From Kitasatospora acidiphila (GTDB taxonomy: Bacteria > Actinomycetota > Actinomycetes > Streptomycetales > Streptomycetaceae), in assembly GCF_006636205.1 (NCBI RefSeq), contig NZ_VIGB01000003.1, forward strand, positions 248,001-312,000: a stretch of DNA of 64,000 nucleotides. Reading direction: 5' to 3'. Position numbers and translations under genes: made by a program. How positions within the stretch are numbered: position 1 is the first letter of the stretch; every line of letters starts with the position of its first letter. Below, in pieces: positions 49,921 to 58,121 of the stretch. Under the pieces are notes generated by a model. It did no database searches, had not been told where the DNA came from, and was given only the letters and a program-made list of their open reading frames with translations.

Positions 49921-52883
49921 AATGCCACCTCCGCGGTGCGCAGGTTCAGGAAGACCGGGAATCCAACATGGAGGTATTGGATCCAATTCACTGGGGAACA
50001 TCCCCTCAGGATGGCACGTTGAGCGCCCTGGTAGGCCGAGAGAGTGTCGCATTCCGCTAGCCTGCTGTAGAATTCTTTGGCAAAATTGTGGGCTGCCCCA
50101 GAGCGCACTGGCGCAGAGCAGGAGATCTCGGCGGTAACCCCTCTTACGCGCAAGGCGAGGGGGAATCCATTGAGGTCACCGGCATGCGGGATCTGCAGGC
50201 CGGAAGAGCACGCGTTGAGGAAGGCCAGCGATGCCCGGCATCCCCAGTGCAACCACTCATAGGCACTCACCGAAACGTCTTTCGTGAGATTCAGTCTGGA
50301 GGTGGACGAAAGTGGCCATTGCTGAAAATCGCAGTCTGCCACGATGTGGATAATTCCCCACTCGCGGTCCCGATCGAGTATCAAGTGATGGCCCTCGGCG
50401 GCCCGGCGAGGCTTTGTCACGGTGAAACCCAGATTCTCTACCCAGGGTTCCAGGGAATCCACCTCGTCGCGTGCGTGAATGCCGTGATGCCATCCCCCAA
50501 GAAATGCGGATTCCAGGACTCCCGGACTGGGAGGCGGCAAGTCGAGATTGGGAAGGTAGCCAACTCGGAATTTCTCCACCATGTAGCCGCCTGGACCGAG
50601 AGCCGCATGGATCGGAAGTCCGGCGAAGTCTCGATGGAGGATCAATACGATGATTTCCGCGCCTGCGACCTGGTCAAGCCATGGGGCCACCGCTTTGTTG
50701 TGCAGGTCTTTCAGATCATCGATCAAGGATTCCTGGCTCCCCCTAGCGGTTATCCGGTTGGTAATGTCTTCGCGGATCTTCTTGAGCCATGACAAGGGGA
50801 CGTCGATACGGGAGGACCAGTACCTGCTGCTCCCGTCGGTCACCCCCGCACCCAGCGCCCAGGCACCATGTTGACGTGTATCCAGAAGCTGCACGAAGGT
50901 GACGCGAGGCCCGAAGCGCGCGGCGACCTCAGCAGGACTGGCCGGGGCTCGGGTGGGAGGAGAAACGGGTTCCGTCGTCACGCGCGCCAGCATCATGTCG
51001 AACAGCCACTCCTCCACATGCGATGTACCGCCGCGCTGCCGCCCCTCGGCCAGCTCGAATTCCTTGACCAGGTCGGGGTTCTGGGTGAATGCTTCAATCA
51101 GCGCACCGATCGGCGCGTGCGCGGCGTTGAAAGCCCACTCGTCGTACCCCTGGGAAGCCAGGAGACCGGCGATACGGGCGCATGGGGTGGTCAGGCTATG
51201 CGCGACATCGATCAAGTCGGCTGTCCCGCGAGCCACTGCCAGTGAGTCACGCACGACGTTGCACGCCGCAGCCGCCGACCCGATCACGCCCTCGACCTTG
51301 CCCGGGCTTTCGGGTTGGTGATGAGAACGAACCAACGCCAGCTGCGCTCTGATCGCTTCAGTGAAATGCCCGCCCTTACGTGAGACCTGGTATGCCTCCT
51401 GGGCCACGGCATGGCACTGCCCAGCGTTGAGGCCGGGGGTTGCGGCCAGTCGACTGAGAATCTCGGGTCGAAAGTGCGGAGCGTAGCCCTGGGCGAACTC
51501 GTCGGCTATCTCCAGGCACACCCGTTTGACATCGGCCGCCGATGTGCACTGACAGACCGGCAGTCGGTCTACGCGCCAGCCCCGGTGCGGTGGCCGCCAG
51601 TGATCCACCGCGCAGAGCTCATCAAGGAGAGCAGGTTCGGACTGAACCGCGTTCACGTCATGGCAGGCGTCCAGAAGAACGTGCACAAGGCCCGGAACGT
51701 GCTCACTACGGAGCTTGTGCTCCAGCTCGCCAATGTGCGAGTTGCTGAGCGCGTCGGGTGTACCGGACGCGGCGCGGCGTGATGCTGGGCGTGTTCGGTC
51801 ACGCCTGGCGGCCACGGGGGCTGTTGAGACGCCCGGTCTCCACTCGTTGGAGAGCCGGGACCAGAACCACGAGGCGGTAGGACGCTCGAGATGATCGAGG
51901 GTTTTGCTCACGTCACTTGCGGCATCGGCGAGTTGCTTGCCGATCTTGCTTCCCAACCTCGGCCAGGTGCCTCGATTGCCGAATTCCGTACCCCGCAGTA
52001 ATTGCTCATACCCGTCGACTCTGGCCGTTCGATCACGCTCCAGCCGGATGAGTTGCAGTCGGGCTCTCATCCTTTCTTCGTCATCGTCGCTCGTGATGAG
52101 AGTCATGGCTTTGCGCGCGCAGGTGGAGGCTAGCTCGTACTCGCCGAAGATCTCCGCGGCACCGGCAGAATCCAGCAGGTATCGCACGACCTTGTTGTGA
52201 GGCAGGGACTCGTAGTCGTTATCACCGGGCTGAAATTCGACCGACGCCCCACTCCTGGCTTCCTCCAAGTCACTTTCCACAAGCCGGTAGGCTGTCAGGC
52301 AGTTATCAGCCGATTTCAGCCAACCGACTCGCTCCAGTTTGCGGAGGTTTCTCCAGCACTCGCCCACACCGACACCGATCGCAAGAAACAGGGATCTCAG
52401 GCTTAAATTGGGTACGTGTCGGAGGAGCATCCGGCGGGCCTCTGCCAGCCGAGGCAGGGCGACCTCAATGCAGTCTCCACGCTGCTCAAGGTCCGGGAGA
52501 TAGCCTGCCACCATCTCGTATTGCAACGCGGTGTGTGCGACCGCCTTCGCACCCTCAAGCGCATCGAGCCGTAGCACCGCCCGAGAGTTCCATGCTTCAT
52601 CGAAGAGTGAAATGGCACGATCGCGCTCATGAAGCTCGAACGCCGCGTGACCGGCATCGTTGAGCAGCCACACCCAGCCGCTGCAGTCCGGCTTCGAGGT
52701 TCCACCACCAACGCCATATGTCGGGCGGAGCAAGGCAATGAGATGGTCATAGACGGCCAGACGCCAACTGACAGGGCCGCCCTTCTGGAGGTACCCCTTC
52801 ACCCACCGGTTCCTGTGACGCGGCAGCCCATCATGGCCCAGTTCCCCTGACATCCACCGTGCAACACTGTATGGCTCATCCAT
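49917..52883 (-). CDS. CHAT-domain (caspase-like) protein with helical repeat region
   Basis: 988 residues from ATG 52883 (GAGGAAG eight bases upstream); an in-frame ATG at 52952 is the alternative. The first 650 residues are alpha-helical, TPR-like. The C-terminal 280 form a CHAT domain: EIIVLILHRDFAGLPIHAAL (opening strand), IIHIVADCDFQQW, LAFLNACSSGLQ with catalytic-type Cys892, and LRVRGVTAEISCSAPV. At the position of the usual catalytic His (H-x-A-x-H-G) the sequence is VADCDF, so the dyad looks incomplete. Codon use is more AT-rich than the chromosome. First gene of the three-gene unit. Confidence 0.8.
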   Translation of the reverse strand: MDEPYSVARWMSGELGHDGLPRHRNRWVKGYLQKGGPVSWRLAVYDHLIALLRPTYGVGGGTSKPDCSGWVWLLNDAGHAAFELHERDRAISLFDEAWNSRAVLRLDALEGAKAVAHTALQYEMVAGYLPDLEQRGDCIEVALPRLAEARRMLLRHVPNLSLRSLFLAIGVGVGECWRNLRKLERVGWLKSADNCLTAYRLVESDLEEARSGASVEFQPGDNDYESLPHNKVVRYLLDSAGAAEIFGEYELASTCARKAMTLITSDDDEERMRARLQLIRLERDRTARVDGYEQLLRGTEFGNRGTWPRLGSKIGKQLADAASDVSKTLDHLERPTASWFWSRLSNEWRPGVSTAPVAARRDRTRPASRRAASGTPDALSNSHIGELEHKLRSEHVPGLVHVLLDACHDVNAVQSEPALLDELCAVDHWRPPHRGWRVDRLPVCQCTSAADVKRVCLEIADEFAQGYAPHFRPEILSRLAATPGLNAGQCHAVAQEAYQVSRKGGHFTEAIRAQLALVRSHHQPESPGKVEGVIGSAAAACNVVRDSLAVARGTADLIDVAHSLTTPCARIAGLLASQGYDEWAFNAAHAPIGALIEAFTQNPDLVKEFELAEGRQRGGTSHVEEWLFDMMLARVTTEPVSPPTRAPASPAEVAARFGPRVTFVQLLDTRQHGAWALGAGVTDGSSRYWSSRIDVPLSWLKKIREDITNRITARGSQESLIDDLKDLHNKAVAPWLDQVAGAEIIVLILHRDFAGLPIHAALGPGGYMVEKFRVGYLPNLDLPPPSPGVLESAFLGGWHHGIHARDEVDSLEPWVENLGFTVTKPRRAAEGHHLILDRDREWGIIHIVADCDFQQWPLSSTSRLNLTKDVSVSAYEWLHWGCRASLAFLNACSSGLQIPHAGDLNGFPLALRVRGVTAEISCSAPVRSGAAHNFAKEFYSRLAECDTLSAYQGAQRAILRGCSPVNWIQYLHVGFPVFLNLRTAEVAL

Positions 52884-52989
52884 GTGAGTAACTTCCTCAG
52901 CATGGCAGTTGGATCGCACGCCAAAATAAAGGCGCCGACGTAGCTCCTCCATTACCTCCTAAGACCACCCTAAGCCTGCGCCATCCGGT

Positions 52990-53921
52990 CTACAGCACGG
53001 CCAGTCTGGTGTGCGGGGGCGGTCCGGGGCTGCGCGTGGCGGCGCCAGAAGGGGTGGTGGGGGCCAGCGCTGTTCGAGGAGGGTCAGGCTGCATGGCCTG
53101 TTCGGCCCAGATCGTCTTGCCGGTCGGGATGCAACGGGTATCCCAGGCGTTTGCCAATTGGGCGATCATGAACAGTCCGCGACCGCCCTCATCGTTGGCA
53201 TCGGCCAGCCGCAGATAGGACGAGGCGCTGGAAGGCTCGGAGACCTCACAGGTCAAGCGCGGTCGTGGATGAGGCGTAGCTGGATCGGGCTGCGGCCGTA
53301 GCAGATCGTGTTGGTAACCAGTTCGCTGACGATCAGTTCAGTGGCGAGCGCGAGGTCCGTGAGGCTCCCTGCCTCCAGTTGGCGACCTGCCCGGGGGGCG
53401 GGCCGGGGAGACGATGGCCAGGTCGGAGGGCAGGCTCCAGGTGGCGAGCTGGTCGGGGCCAGGATGCGGGAGCGGGCGAGGGGTAGGACGGCGTCGTCGT
53501 CAGGGGGACCTGTAGCCAGGGCGTCGCGACGGTCGTGCGGGCACGTTCGCAGGTTGCCAGGGGCCCCTTCAATGCCGAGCACAGCCTACCGAGGCAGGAG
53601 TCGAGGTCGAGGCGCCGATGTTGGAGGAGGCGGTTGCTGAACAGGGCCAGGACGCTGGCGTCTTCCAGTGCGATGTCTGTGGGTTCGAAGGGCAGGCCGC
53701 CAAGTCCTAGCGATGGCCCCACCGGCATGTCGGCGAGAGCGGCGGGGCCAGCCTGGCCTGACGACGGCCAGCGGCAGATGTCCGGCGCTGGCCGCGTGGT
53801 GGTGCCGTGACCGGGCCGTAAACCGCGAAGGGGCAGTTGGCACCGATCCCAGACGTGGGCTCGCCCGTGTCCTATGCGGGATGGGCTCCGCCGGAGACGG
53901 TGTCGTCAAGGTGGGCGAGGA
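52990..53921 (-). pseudogene. SpoIIE-type phosphatase / HATPase regulator, C-terminal part
   Basis: Several frames together give ILAHLDDTVS, CPFAVYGPVT, SAGHLPLAVVRPGW, LGLGGLPFEPTDIALEDASV, LCSALKGPLATCERART, DDDAVLPLARSRIL, LALATELIVSELVTN, SPIQLRLIHDRA, LTCEVSEPSSAS and DEGGRGLFMIAQLANAWDTR. This is the well-known streptomycete PP2C (SpoIIE) domain plus a C-terminal HATPase_c_2. At least four frameshifts. Its upstream part lies at 61285-61554, on the other side of the IS array. Confidence 0.8.
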
Positions 53922-53926
53922 TTTAG

Positions 53927-55516
53927 CTTGGCGTTTAACCTCGCTGGGCCTGGTGCTCCTTGATCGACTCGGCCCGTTTGACGGTCTTGCCGACGTCGTG
54001 GCGCTTGGCCCGGTGCTTGTTCTTCGAGCCGGGTGGCCGTCCCGGTCCGGGACGGGACGGTTTCGGTGCGGCGGCCGGGCGGGCCGTCATCGCGCGGACG
54101 TTGCGAAACCCCCGCCTCACCCGGGCGGGGGTGAGACGGCGCGGCTCGGCCGGGCGTTCCCAAGGGCGGCGAAGGTCCTCGGCGAGCGGTCGGGCGAGGC
54201 GGAGCTGGGTGTGGGCGGCGATGATGAGCCAGGTCCACAGGTCGGCACTATCCGCGTGGCGGACCTTCGGGGCGGTCCAACCGAGTGTCTGCTTCATCAG
54301 CCGGAACGTGTGCTCCAGGTCGAAGCGTCGAAGGAACGACTGCCACCAGCGGTCCACGGCCACGGCCGTCGCGCCGGCGGCCGAGCACCACAGCCAGACC
54401 GGCTTCGGTTCGCGGTCGCCCGGCAGGTACTCGACTTTCAGGCGGATCAACGTGCCGTGCAGGACGGGTAGTTCCTCCTCCGCGTGGTCGAGCCACGGGC
54501 CACGGTGGGCGAGCCTGGGGTGCATCCGGTCCCAGGCTGTCGCCTCGGCCTTGCCGTAGCGGGTGGTGTCCGTGGCCGTGGTGACGTCGGGTTCGTGCCA
54601 GGTGTCGGGCTTGGCGAAGGTGAGGACGCCGCCGTGCTTGCGGGGCCGGCCGCCCTTCGGGCCGGAGCGGGCGGGGCCGGCGTCGCGGAGCATGACGCGG
54701 TCCGAGCGCAGGCGTCCGACCAGCACCACGGGCAGGTCGGCCAGGGCGTGGGAGAGGTAGGCGACGTCGTAGCCGGCGTCCATCGTGATCAGGATCTCGG
54801 GATCGCCGTTGTGCCACTGCTTGCTTTCCATCAATCGCCCGACCACGTCGCGCAGTTGAATAGCGGTGACGCCGGTGGCGTCGTCTGCGGGACCAAGGCG
54901 AACGGCGTCCAGCAGCGCGACCCAGGAGGTGCGGCCGGACTCCAGGGCGGCGACGAAGGAGTACGGCCAGCCCGGCACGAACTGGTCCGTCGAGCGGTCG
55001 CCGCGGCCGTAGACATGGCAGAACAGCCGCTCGTTGCTGGTGGGGGCGTCGGGGCGCAGCCAGTTGCTGACGTCGACGGCCAGGACGATCCGCCCGTCGG
55101 CGGCCTTCGGCAGCGGCAAGTCGGTCAGGGCGCGGCGCAGGCGGGCCGGCTCGGCCCAGCCCCGGTCCAGCCCCGGTCCAGGGCCTGGTACAGGGCGCCG
55201 TGCCCGCGTCGGTGCTCTGCCGCGAGCGACAGCTCGACCAGTGTCTTCACCGGCCCGTCCGTGCACAGGACCGCGTCCGTGAGCTCGAAGAGCGCGTCCG
55301 GGCGGGCGTACAGGGATTCGTAGAACTCAACCCGAAAGCGGGACAGGACGTCCAATGCCTCGCCTGTGGCCGCGTGGACGGGGAGACTCATAGGCAGCGG
55401 CCGTTCTCTCGTGCTTCGTGACTCGACATCTCGAAGCGTGAAGAACGGCCGCGTCGCGTGCCCGCAGAACCCATGGATCTCAGCCGGTCGAGTGACCAGC
55501 GAGGTTAAACGCCAAG
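53927..55516. mobile_element. IS copy 1 (IS701-like), inverted relative to copies 2 and 3
   Basis: 1,590 bp. Both ends carry CTTGGCGTTTAACCTCGCTG as terminal inverted repeat; target duplication TTTAG at 53922-53926 and 55517-55521. It is 11 bp longer than copy 2 because of an internal tandem duplication, and appears otherwise near-identical. Confidence 0.9.
53935..55391 (-). pseudogene. transposase of IS copy 1, frameshifted
   Basis: Same protein as in copies 2 and 3, but an 11-bp direct duplication (CCCCGGTCCAG at 55160-55170 and 55171-55181) shifts the frame after residue about 87 (YQALDRGW). The rest (AEPARLRRALTDLPLP onward to QRG-stop) is intact in another frame. This copy can no longer make transposase, although its ends should still be mobile in trans. 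Confidence 0.85.
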
Positions 55517-55632
55517 TTTAGAAGCCGTTGTCGTACCGAACTTGATCGGCGGGTTTCCGCAGTTCAGGCATGATGCCGGCATGGCGAGGCATGCTCGGGC
55601 CGTTGGGTTGTCTCGTTGGTGGAGGTGCCGGG

Positions 55633-56184
55633 ATGGCGTCGGTGGTGGGTCTCCTGGAGGAGCGGGAGCTGGCCGCGCGTGAGCGCGTGGAGGAGCTTCG
55701 GGAGGTGGCGGACCGGGTACTCGCTGAGCTCGCCGAAGCGGAGACGGCCTGGCACGAGTGGCTGATCGCCCGGCAGCGCGTTGGCGAGGTTCTGTCCGGG
55801 CCGCGGCCCGGACAGGCAGGTGAAGCTGGCCCGGGAGCCGGTGAGTCTTCCGGGTCGGAGCCCGCGACGAACGCGCCCGCCGAGGTTCCCCTACCGAGGG
55901 CCGCGCGATCGGGCTCGATCGTCCCGGTGTGGCGTCCCGCGCTTTCCATGGACGCGCTCGCTCCCCACTATCAGCGCATCCTCGCCACGCTCACCGAACA
56001 AGCATCCGGCGGGAAGCCAGTGATGTCCTGTCAGGAGATCACTGCTGTACTCGGACTGGAGCCGGTTCCGGCAAGTGTGGAAGGAGTTCGGTCCAAGATG
56101 AAGCGGCTGGCCGACCGGGGCTGGGCCGACGAGCCCACCCCGGGACGGTTCACGCTCGCCGCCGGGCCAGCCGGCGGCTCATGA
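55633..56184 (+). CDS. coiled-coil / winged-helix accessory protein of the IS5-like element
   Basis: 183 residues from ATG 55633 (GGAGGTG upstream). A long helix (LLEERELAARERVEELREVADRVLAELAEAETAWHEWL), a Pro/Gly/Ala linker, then a winged-helix-like domain (LAPHYQRILATLTEQ ... MSCQEITAVLGLEPVPASVEGVRSKMKRLADRGWADEPTPGRFTLA). The last residues overlap sequence of the transposase 3' end. I know the type as a recurring streptomycete hypothetical protein; here it lies within the element's ends. Confidence 0.65.
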   Translation: MASVVGLLEERELAARERVEELREVADRVLAELAEAETAWHEWLIARQRVGEVLSGPRPGQAGEAGPGAGESSGSEPATNAPAEVPLPRAARSGSIVPVWRPALSMDALAPHYQRILATLTEQASGGKPVMSCQEITAVLGLEPVPASVEGVRSKMKRLADRGWADEPTPGRFTLAAGPAGGS

Positions 56185-56234
56185 GTATCGTCATCGACCA
56201 CAGCACCATCTGCTCATGCACGGCGGGGCAGCGA
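56134..56234. repeat. direct repeat, left copy, flanking the HAD cargo
   Basis: About 100 bp starting CCCACCCCGGGACGG and ending around GCACGGCGGGGCAGCG, repeated at 57050-57149 with one substitution (GAGTATC/GAGCATC) and one indel. It contains the 3' ends of both the wHTH and the transposase gene. Confidence 0.85.
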
Positions 56235-56276
56235 ATCGGTCTCGTCCTCGCGGGATCGCCAACGAAAGAGCAACCG

Positions 56277-57005
56277 ATGCAACCGATTGTCCTATTCGAC
56301 CTAGACGGCCTTTTGATCGACTCCGAGCCGATCTGGGACGCGGCAAAGCGTGAAGTGTTCGGTCCGCTTGGCCTGCACCTCACAACGGAGGTGCAGGCGG
56401 CGACGCGCGGGCTGCGGCAAAGGGACATGGTGGCCTACTGGTTCGATCGGGCCACCATTCAAGCCGACCCCGACGACGTCGAGCAGCAGATCGTGGCCGC
56501 CGTGTGCCGTGGGCTGGAGGGAGTGGCGCTGAAACCCGGCGCCGAACACGCCGTCGCGGCGTGCGCGAGTGCATCGAGGGCGATGGCCGTCGTGTCATCT
56601 TCGCCGGAGTCGGTGATTCGGCATGCGCTCGCGAGCACCGGCCTTGACCGATCTTTCGATGCCGTGTTTTCGGCCGAAGACGACGAACACGGCAAACCCC
56701 ACCCGGGCGCCTATCTCCGCGCAGCCGCCGCCCTCGGCGCGTCACCCGACGAATGCATTGTGATCGAGGACTCGCTCAACGGCGTCCTCGCTGGCGTGTC
56801 AGCCCAGATGACGGTCGTCGCCGTTCCCGAGGCCGCTGATCGCTGCGATCCTCGCTTTGCGATTGCCACTCTGGTACTGGAGTCCCTCAAGGATCTCGAT
56901 ACCTCTGTATTCGGCGTGTATGTGTCCGGGGGGAGCCGGGACGCCACGTGGGCATCGCGTGCTGCGGATCCTCAACCGTTCCGCGAACCAGATCGTGCTG
57001 TATGA
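56277..57005 (+). CDS. HAD-superfamily sugar-phosphate phosphatase (YniC/HxpB-like)
   Basis: 242 residues; ATG follows GAAAGAG by seven bases. Motif I VLFDLDGLLIDSEPIWDAAKREVF (Asp8 nucleophile, Asp10), cap domain with GLRQRDMVAYWFDR, motif II VVSSSPESV, motif III GKPHPGAYL, motif IV VIEDSLNGVLAG. DGLLIDSEPIW is typical of the 2-deoxyglucose-6-phosphate/hexitol phosphatase group. The tail after about residue 215 (GVYVSGGSRDATW...) is unlike the family and may be junction sequence. Codon use is less GC-biased than neighbours, suggesting foreign origin. Confidence 0.88.
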   Translation: MQPIVLFDLDGLLIDSEPIWDAAKREVFGPLGLHLTTEVQAATRGLRQRDMVAYWFDRATIQADPDDVEQQIVAAVCRGLEGVALKPGAEHAVAACASASRAMAVVSSSPESVIRHALASTGLDRSFDAVFSAEDDEHGKPHPGAYLRAAAALGASPDECIVIEDSLNGVLAGVSAQMTVVAVPEAADRCDPRFAIATLVLESLKDLDTSVFGVYVSGGSRDATWASRAADPQPFREPDRAV

Positions 57006-57016
57006 CGCCCTCGATC

Positions 57017-57054
57017 GTGGGTTCGGGCCTTCACGGGTGAAGGCCCGAACCCAC
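57017..57054. terminator. terminator at the HAD / transposase 3' junction
   Basis: Perfect 18-bp inverted repeat GTGGGTTCGGGCCTTCAC / GTGAAGGCCCGAACCCAC with two central bases, 12 bases after the HAD stop and 12 bases before the transposase stop; it can end transcription from either side. Confidence 0.85.
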
Positions 57055-57149
57055 CCCGGGACGGTTCACGCTCGCCGCCGGGCCAGCCGGCGGCTCATGA
57101 GCATCGTCATCGACCACAGCACCATCTGCTCATGCACGGCGGGCAGCGT
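57050..57149. repeat. direct repeat, right copy, flanking the HAD cargo
   Basis: Second copy of the 100-bp sequence at 56134-56234. In this copy it forms the authentic 3' end of the transposase gene (VHEQMVLWSMTMLMSRRL). Confidence 0.85.
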
Positions 57150-57971
57150 CTCGTAGTCGCGCACCAGGCGCCGCGAGCGCATCAGCCGGCTCAGCGTGCG
57201 TTCCACCACCCAGCGTCTGGGCAGCACCACGAACCCCGAGACGTCGTCGCTGCGCTTGACGATCTCCAGAGCGAGCCCCAGTTGCTGCTTCGCCCAGCCG
57301 ACCAGGCGACCCGCGTAGCCGCCGTCGGCCCACACCAGGACGATCCTGCGATAGCGGGCCCGGACACGTTCCAGCAGCGGCATCGCGGCGTCCCGGTCCG
57401 TCACGTTCGCCGCGGTGACCATCACGGCCAGCAGCAGCCCCAGGCAGTCGACCACGATGTGCCGCTTGCGCCCCGGCACCTTCTTGGCCCCGTCGTAGCC
57501 GCGGGTGGCCGCCGGCACCGTGGCCGCCGCCCGCAGTGACTGCGCGTCGATCACCGCCGCGGTCGGCTCCGGATCGCGGCCAGCCTCCTCGCGGACCAGG
57601 CCGCGCAACCGGTCGTGCAGTTCCGCGAGCAAGCCCTTCACACGCCACCGCCGCGCGAAGGCGTAGACGCGGTCCCACGCCGGGAAGTCGCCCGGCATCG
57701 CTCGCCAGGTGATGCCGCCCGCCACCAGATAGCGAACAGCGTCCAACATCTGTCGGTGGCAGTACCCCTCCGGCTGCCCGCCGCGCCCCTCCAGCCACAG
57801 TGGCACCGGCAGACAGTCGCGCACGAGGGCCCATTCCGCGTCCGTCATGTCCGACGGATAGCGCGGTGCACGTCCAGGGCGATCACCCGCGTTCCCGAAC
57901 CGGTGAGCGAGGCAATCACACGATGGGGCAGCCCAGTTGGACTCCACGCGCACGAGAGCGTAAGACTGCAT
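57066..57971 (-). CDS. IS5-family transposase
   Basis: 301 residues from ATG 57971, which has AGGAGG eight bases upstream; a longer frame begins at 58037. PRYPSDMTDAEWALVRDCLP start region, then DDE core: AAVIDAQSLRAAATV, KRHIVVDCLGLLLAVMVTAANVTD, IVLVWADGGYAGRLV, and FVVLPRRWVVERTLSRLMRSRRLVRDYE. Intact. The ribosome site is paired in a 10-bp stem (57975-57984 with 58021-58030). Confidence 0.92.
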   Translation of the reverse strand: MQSYALVRVESNWAAPSCDCLAHRFGNAGDRPGRAPRYPSDMTDAEWALVRDCLPVPLWLEGRGGQPEGYCHRQMLDAVRYLVAGGITWRAMPGDFPAWDRVYAFARRWRVKGLLAELHDRLRGLVREEAGRDPEPTAAVIDAQSLRAAATVPAATRGYDGAKKVPGRKRHIVVDCLGLLLAVMVTAANVTDRDAAMPLLERVRARYRRIVLVWADGGYAGRLVGWAKQQLGLALEIVKRSDDVSGFVVLPRRWVVERTLSRLMRSRRLVRDYETLPAVHEQMVLWSMTMLMSRRLARRRA

Positions 57972-58121
57972 GAACAGGGCCTCCTGGTGTGCTCCGGCTT
58001 CGACAACCATGAGCTGAACTGGAGGCCCTGCCTTCATACGCGCACAAGCGAGAGATCACCCGACAGAGTCGCCACACTCGAACCGATGTCCACCATGATC
58101 GGTACGACAACAGCTTCTTAG

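Larger units (their letters stand above)
55521..58117. mobile_element. IS5-like element with accessory wHTH gene and HAD cargo
   Basis: Inverted ends: left GAAGCCGTTGTCGTACCGA (55521-55539), right complement GAAGCTGTTGTCGTACCGA (58099-58117), 18 of 19 matching, flanked by TTA on both sides. Inside: wHTH gene, HAD gene, IS5-like transposase. A 100-bp duplication brackets the HAD gene; without that insert the element would be about 1.7 kb with wHTH and transposase genes meeting tail to tail. Each end abuts a copy of the IS701-like element. Confidence 0.7.
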
